A stretch of DNA of 64,000 bases from Spirochaetaceae bacterium (lineage in GTDB: Bacteria; Spirochaetota; Spirochaetia; Treponematales; Treponemataceae), in the NCBI GenBank assembly GCA_017623685.1, contig JAGAOP010000046.1, positions 1 through 64,000 on the forward strand, given 5' to 3'. The notes below the pieces were generated by a model. It saw only the letters and a program-made list of their open reading frames with translations. It had not been told where the DNA came from and ran no database searches. Position 1 is the stretch's first letter. Each line of letters begins with the position of its first letter. Below are positions 60,031 through 64,000 of this stretch, in pieces. A program made the translations under genes and the position numbers.

Positions 60031-61179
60031 TTATTTTTCAGCAACTTTATCTGAATCAAATACTTTATGAGCTTCGCTAGCCGCTAAAATTGAATTAAAA
60101 TTCATTTCATCTCTACAATAAAAGAAATTATCAGTAGAACCTAAAATCCATAAAAGCCAAGGAGCTGTTTCACCTAAAAAACCAAAGCCAGAATGCCAAT
60201 CAAATAATTTTTGCGAAGCTCCATTTGAAGTGTTCCCATTCAAAATATAAAACCCCGAAACAACATCTGGCATTAATTGATAAAGCCTTTCAATAGCATC
60301 GCCACAAATTCCGTCACCAACAAGATAAACATCAGAATCATTGTTTTTTCCATCATACATTTCTAGCAATTCAGTATATTGTCCCATGGCCATTTGAACA
60401 AACTGGGATTTATTTTTGTCAAAATAGTCTTTTTTCAAAACTCCTAAAAATCTTTTTCCAAAGGATTCAAAAGGTGAATCAAAAAATTCCGCCACATAAA
60501 CCTTGTAGCCTTTAGAAGCTAATTGAATTGCCAAGGGTTTTAGTTGAGATATGGTTTCTCTAGGCTCAGCAACGATAAACACAAGAGGAAGATTTTTTTC
60601 CTCTGTAAATGGCTGTGTGTTGATTAAAGTTTCATCTTGAATAAATTCATCTTGATTTATCTGTACAGAATTTTCTTGAACAAAGACTTCTTGCTCTTGT
60701 GCCACTGGAATAAATTTAGAAACCTTTCCATCAATTTTATCAAACATAGAAATCCGTTCTGTAAATCCAATTCCATAGGAACCAATTATGGATACACTTT
60801 TTTCTTCTACAGAATAATCTTCTATGGAAATTGAAACAGGTCTTGTAACAACAATAAATGCAGCCGTTAAAACTATTAGCACTTGTAACAAAACAGAAAA
60901 CACAAAAAGTCCAATTCCGTAGTATCCAGTCATCAGCTTTGAAAAAAATCTAATAATACTGTAAAAGTTTATCAAACAATTTAAAAATGAAAGAATAATA
61001 ATTAGCAACGTCGGTAAAGTCAATCCCCACGCAAAAATTAATAAAACACTTAATAATAACGAAACTGGAGCTAAAACTACAAAAACTTCCTGATTTTTTT
61101 TGTTTTTTCCGAATACACGAAAATTAACGATAAAAAGCAAAACTAAAACAAGAAGCTGGCTAACCATTATATCAATCAT
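60031..61179 (-). CDS. Membrane protein with cytosolic or periplasmic hydrolase-like domain
   Basis: This 382-residue protein has four N-terminal membrane spans (about residues 1-125) followed by a soluble domain. That part starts with beta strands, a Gln/Glu-rich linker, then a domain resembling an alpha/beta-hydrolase: LVFIVAEPRETI, LASKGYKVYVAEFFD, and VYLVGDGICGDAIERL where GDG replaces the expected nucleophile GxSxG. The catalytic Ser is therefore missing, so enzyme activity is doubtful. Start 61179 is set by the promoter; an earlier TTG at 61215 is the -35 itself. Confidence 0.75.
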   Translation of the reverse strand: MIDIMVSQLLVLVLLFIVNFRVFGKNKKNQEVFVVLAPVSLLLSVLLIFAWGLTLPTLLIIILSFLNCLINFYSIIRFFSKLMTGYYGIGLFVFSVLLQVLIVLTAAFIVVTRPVSISIEDYSVEEKSVSIIGSYGIGFTERISMFDKIDGKVSKFIPVAQEQEVFVQENSVQINQDEFIQDETLINTQPFTEEKNLPLVFIVAEPRETISQLKPLAIQLASKGYKVYVAEFFDSPFESFGKRFLGVLKKDYFDKNKSQFVQMAMGQYTELLEMYDGKNNDSDVYLVGDGICGDAIERLYQLMPDVVSGFYILNGNTSNGASQKLFDWHSGFGFLGETAPWLLWILGSTDNFFYCRDEMNFNSILAASEAHKVFDSDKVAEK

Positions 61180-61186
61180 AAAATCC

Positions 61187-61215
61187 ATAATAAAACAAAA
61201 TTGAAACAAGGTCAA
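61187..61215 (-). promoter_or_regulatory. Promoter of the 382-residue membrane protein gene, predicted leaderless
   Basis: TTGACC at 61210-61215, 17 bp, TATTAT at 61187-61192, then 7 bp to the ATG at 61179. Confidence 0.6.
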
Positions 61216-61255
61216 ATCTAAGATAGAAAGACCAAAAGATTGCTAGAGATAATTT

Positions 61256-63610
61256 TTAATAGCGAATCGTTCCAAAATCTAAAGACAAAAAGGGCATAAC
61301 AGACCTTTCTGATGTACCAGCTCCAAAGCGTGCCATAATTCCAAATCTATCAGTTAATCTAATTCCTGCATTTACGGAAGCATTCCATTGTAAATCTTTT
61401 ACCGTAAAATCAGTATAGTCCATGGCAACTTCTCCAATAGATCCAGAAACAGAAAGTAGCATTTGCCCTCCCATTATTGTTAGATTTTCCCATGGCTGAA
61501 ATTGAAATACCAACTGAGCTGCACCCTTATGAGTCCCATAGTAATGTTTTCCTGAAAACTGAGGAAAAAAGGTTCTATCACCTAAAGAATAGCCAAAAAA
61601 TGGTATAAAGGTGGGAATTTCCTGCAAATTGCGAGTTATATCCGACCCTGCAAACATATTCACTAAAATACTAAATCTTTTAGAAACTGGAATTGCAGCA
61701 GTAAAATCAACTTGGCATAAATTAAATGCCAATGGTGTATTTTCTGCAAATAAAGGGAAAACCCCTTTGTCGTCTAGATTTACGTAAAATCCTTTTGTCG
61801 GAAAAGAATAGTAATCCAAAGTACTGAATGTGTAGCCTATGTTAAGTGGAGCTGCTACAGTTGCATATACTCCAGGGAATTTTTCTTTTTGTGCAGTAAT
61901 TGACTCATTTGAAATTTGTTCTGTTCCAATCCAAAACAAAGAAGGACCATAATATAGTTGGTGTTTTTGTCCAAACCACGAGCCAAAACACACACCTGTA
62001 TATGTATACCCAAGTCTAGAACCTTGCAATTCTTGTACAGAAAAACCAGAAGTAACAAATTCCTGTTCTATCTTTGCATCCCCAAATAATTGAATATAAG
62101 AATAATCACCAAAAGGTTGCATATACATAAGACCTATAGAAAAATCGTTTAACATTGAAGATTTTACTGATAAAACAGAACCAGGCCCCGTAAAACCTCG
62201 CATCTGTATATCAAGGGAAAAAACCAATTTGCTAATTGATTTGTCTCCTATAGTGCCTTCAAAGGATATTCCAGGAATTACAAGCCAATTAGAAATATTT
62301 TCCTTATGAAGTATTAACTCCATAACTGTTTTTTCTCCACGCATATCTATTCTTGGAATAACTAAAGAATATCGCCCTGTATTATAAATCGAAGAAACAA
62401 AGTTTTCATAAGAAACCTCATTTAATGGCTCACCTTTTAGATACTGAAATCGTTTATTTATGAATTCTAAGTCAGTATCAAATGCACCTTTAATAACTAA
62501 TTCTTGAGGAACAAGTCTGTCTAAAGATTTATAAAAACCTTCTGTCTTTTTTTGATTTTGCAAAGAAGGTGTAAAGGTAAAAGGACTTCCTTTTGTATTA
62601 TTAGGCAAAACTTCTGTCTCTTGTTTTTCTTCATAAGAATTTACGTAATCTGCAACCTCTTTTAAGGCTTTTCTGTATTTATCCTTTTCGCGTACACCAC
62701 GTGAGTATATTTCTGTTGCTTTGTTAAAATCAAACATAGTATAATCTTCAAGTCCTGGCCGAATAACAACATCAGCTTGTGCATATTGTTCAACGTTACC
62801 AGATTGCATAAAAATATTAATTACTTGGCTAACAGTTGACAAAGGATTTCCTTCAAACCCATCTGCATCCTCTATCATTGCATCCCCTAAATCTACAACA
62901 ATGATAATATCGTAGCCCATGTCAACAACAGGCTGAATTGGAGTATTGTTGCGAACAAAACCGTCTACATATAATTCATCATCCATAGGGAAGGGTTGAA
63001 AAACAGCAGGAATACTCATGCTACTTCGCATCGCTTCTGCTAAATCCCCACTTTTAATTATTTCTAATTCTCCAGTTAAAAGGTTTGTAGCCACTGCCAT
63101 AAAAGGGATTTGCAAACTGTCAAATTCAATATATGAAGGAATCTTTGCTGTAAGAGTTTTAAACAACATACAAACTCTTTGCCCCGTAGAAAGACCTCCG
63201 TCAGTTTCCAAAGAAAAAGATGTTCCTAATTTAAAAGAAAGAGGACTTGCGAGAGTTCCACGATAGCCAAGCATAAATTCATAATTAGACACTGGTTCAT
63301 CCTGAAATATTTCTGCCCAGTTCACATTATTCATTATTTCTAGCATTTCAACTGTGGAATATCCTGCACAATACAAGCCACCGATTATAGAGCCAATACT
63401 ATTTCCAACCACAATATCAATGGGAATACCTAATTCTTCTATAACTTCTAAAACAGGAATATGTGCAAAGCCTTTTGCTCCTCCACCAGAAAGCACAAGA
63501 GCAACAGATGGCCTTTCTGATGGCAGAGATTCTTCTTGCGAAAAGATTGTAAAATTGAATAAAAGTAATATAAATAAACAAATAATTTTTTTCTTTTTTG
63601 TATAGTTCAT
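61256..63610 (-). CDS. Patatin-domain outer-membrane protein (PlpD-like, type Vd secretion)
   Basis: This 784-residue protein has a signal peptide (about 1-24), then a patatin lipase domain: LSGGGAKGFAHIPVLEVIEELG, nucleophile Ser71 in VGNSIGS, and catalytic Asp in YVDGFVRNN. A POTRA-like domain follows (about 380-450), then a BamA/TamA-type beta-barrel ending in a strand with a terminal aromatic residue (FLSLDFGTIRY). This is the layout of PlpD autotransporters, in which the lipase is exported by its own barrel. ATG is 6 bp behind TATTAT (63617-63622), but the -35 is poor. Confidence 0.9.
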   Translation of the reverse strand: MNYTKKKKIICLFILLLFNFTIFSQEESLPSERPSVALVLSGGGAKGFAHIPVLEVIEELGIPIDIVVGNSIGSIIGGLYCAGYSTVEMLEIMNNVNWAEIFQDEPVSNYEFMLGYRGTLASPLSFKLGTSFSLETDGGLSTGQRVCMLFKTLTAKIPSYIEFDSLQIPFMAVATNLLTGELEIIKSGDLAEAMRSSMSIPAVFQPFPMDDELYVDGFVRNNTPIQPVVDMGYDIIIVVDLGDAMIEDADGFEGNPLSTVSQVINIFMQSGNVEQYAQADVVIRPGLEDYTMFDFNKATEIYSRGVREKDKYRKALKEVADYVNSYEEKQETEVLPNNTKGSPFTFTPSLQNQKKTEGFYKSLDRLVPQELVIKGAFDTDLEFINKRFQYLKGEPLNEVSYENFVSSIYNTGRYSLVIPRIDMRGEKTVMELILHKENISNWLVIPGISFEGTIGDKSISKLVFSLDIQMRGFTGPGSVLSVKSSMLNDFSIGLMYMQPFGDYSYIQLFGDAKIEQEFVTSGFSVQELQGSRLGYTYTGVCFGSWFGQKHQLYYGPSLFWIGTEQISNESITAQKEKFPGVYATVAAPLNIGYTFSTLDYYSFPTKGFYVNLDDKGVFPLFAENTPLAFNLCQVDFTAAIPVSKRFSILVNMFAGSDITRNLQEIPTFIPFFGYSLGDRTFFPQFSGKHYYGTHKGAAQLVFQFQPWENLTIMGGQMLLSVSGSIGEVAMDYTDFTVKDLQWNASVNAGIRLTDRFGIMARFGAGTSERSVMPFLSLDFGTIRY

Positions 63611-63665
63611 ATTAATATAATAACACTTTTTAAATTATTTTCCACAATTTGCAAAAAATATAAAG

Positions 63666-64000
63666 TTACTCTACTGTAATAGAGTGTAGCGAAAATATTT
63701 GAAGTAAATGAGAGGAAAAAGCGTCAAAGTCCAAATGTTTGGGCATTCTAATATCATATGTTAATACAATATTAGATGTTTCATCTCTAGAAGCTGCCTG
63801 AAGCCCTGTAATTACCACACTATATTCTGCTGCAACACCTTCTAAGGCTTTTATTTCAGGACCAGGACTATCACAAATTATTTGCAGTGTTTTTAATTGA
63901 TCAGCAGGGAAAACACGTTCCTCAAAATACTCTATACAAATAAGGGATAACAAGCAAATCAAAAGGGCTATAGCAGCTGGAATTATGAAACCAGAGCCTA
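63666..64000 (-). CDS. C-terminal part of a membrane protein, possibly MgtC/SapB-like
   Basis: The frame is open from the window edge to a stop at 63666, giving about 110 residues. It starts with a membrane span (GFIIPAAIALLICLLSLICIEYF), followed by a soluble ACT-like domain of about 80 residues (LKTLQIICDSPGPEIKALEGVA..., SNIVLTYDIRMP). This layout recalls the end of MgtC-type proteins, but that is a weak judgement. A TTG at 63962 is not needed as start. The PlpD-like gene follows 55 bp later. Confidence 0.6.
   Translation of the reverse strand, partial: GSGFIIPAAIALLICLLSLICIEYFEERVFPADQLKTLQIICDSPGPEIKALEGVAAEYSVVITGLQAASRDETSNIVLTYDIRMPKHLDFDAFSSHLLQIFSLHSITVE

Overview
The window reads as a piece of chromosome from a low-GC spirochaete, most likely a host-associated Treponema. 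This is inferred from gene content and was not checked by search. The signs are very AT-rich DNA, many lipoproteins whose lipoboxes end in TSC or SGC, an AroD-AroE fusion, a LpoB/COG3014/LPP20 lipoprotein operon, a FliL-like gene, several large proteins that look spirochaete-specific, and AddAB-like recombination genes. No rRNA, tRNA, CRISPR array or intact transposon was found.

Layout. 1-2800: SDR oxidoreductase, sirtuin, GNAT and flavin reductase on the minus strand. 2831-3076: a short minus-strand transcription unit with a 15-codon ORF and its own promoter and terminator. 3226-9549: MATE exporter, DUF975-like membrane protein, lysophospholipase-like hydrolase, then a PhoB/PhoR-type two-component pair. 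9606-13211: TrkH, TrkA and an ECF-type S component. 13341-13458: a compact small-RNA candidate with consensus promoter and terminator. 13466-18724: CysE and patatin (minus), then a large unknown protein, a PilZ protein and an RlmM-like methyltransferase (plus). 18776-25555: hisH-hisF, queD, hisD, a HisA-HisI-HisE triple fusion, rpiA and aroDE. 25704-33606: glgX, mnmG, a serine hydrolase, an IS3-family remnant, galE and an M20 peptidase. 33707-38915: three-lipoprotein operon, FliL-like gene, and an ECF sigma/anti-sigma unit with a small membrane protein. 39050-47002: small protein, mazG, AddB-like and AddA-like genes, TPR lipoprotein. 47005-54113: VWA protein, a carbohydrate ABC transporter (one binding protein, two permeases), a second binding protein and nagB. 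54390-64000: a spirochaete-type unknown protein, an FGE-sulfatase-domain lipoprotein, a ZIP transporter, a lipoprotein gene broken by a stop codon, a lipocalin, a 119-bp tandem repeat array, a membrane protein, a patatin/beta-barrel (PlpD-like) protein, and the end of a membrane protein.

The most unusual feature is promoter architecture. At least seventeen genes, nearly all first in a transcription unit, have a -35-like hexamer, 17 bp (once or twice 18), a -10-like hexamer, and then the ATG 6-9 bp further on, with no Shine-Dalgarno sequence. Transcription would start on or next to the ATG, so these messages look leaderless. Genes inside operons and the likely highly expressed binding-protein gene have ordinary Shine-Dalgarno sites. 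This pattern also corrects several start codons (MATE, response regulator, HisH, the 60031-61179 protein).

Functional themes are solute transport (K+, carbohydrate, Zn, drug export), cell-envelope lipoproteins, histidine and aromatic precursor synthesis (partial sets), and recombination. The most promising undescribed items are the leaderless promoter class, the two small-RNA candidates and the structured repeat array in front of the lipocalin gene.
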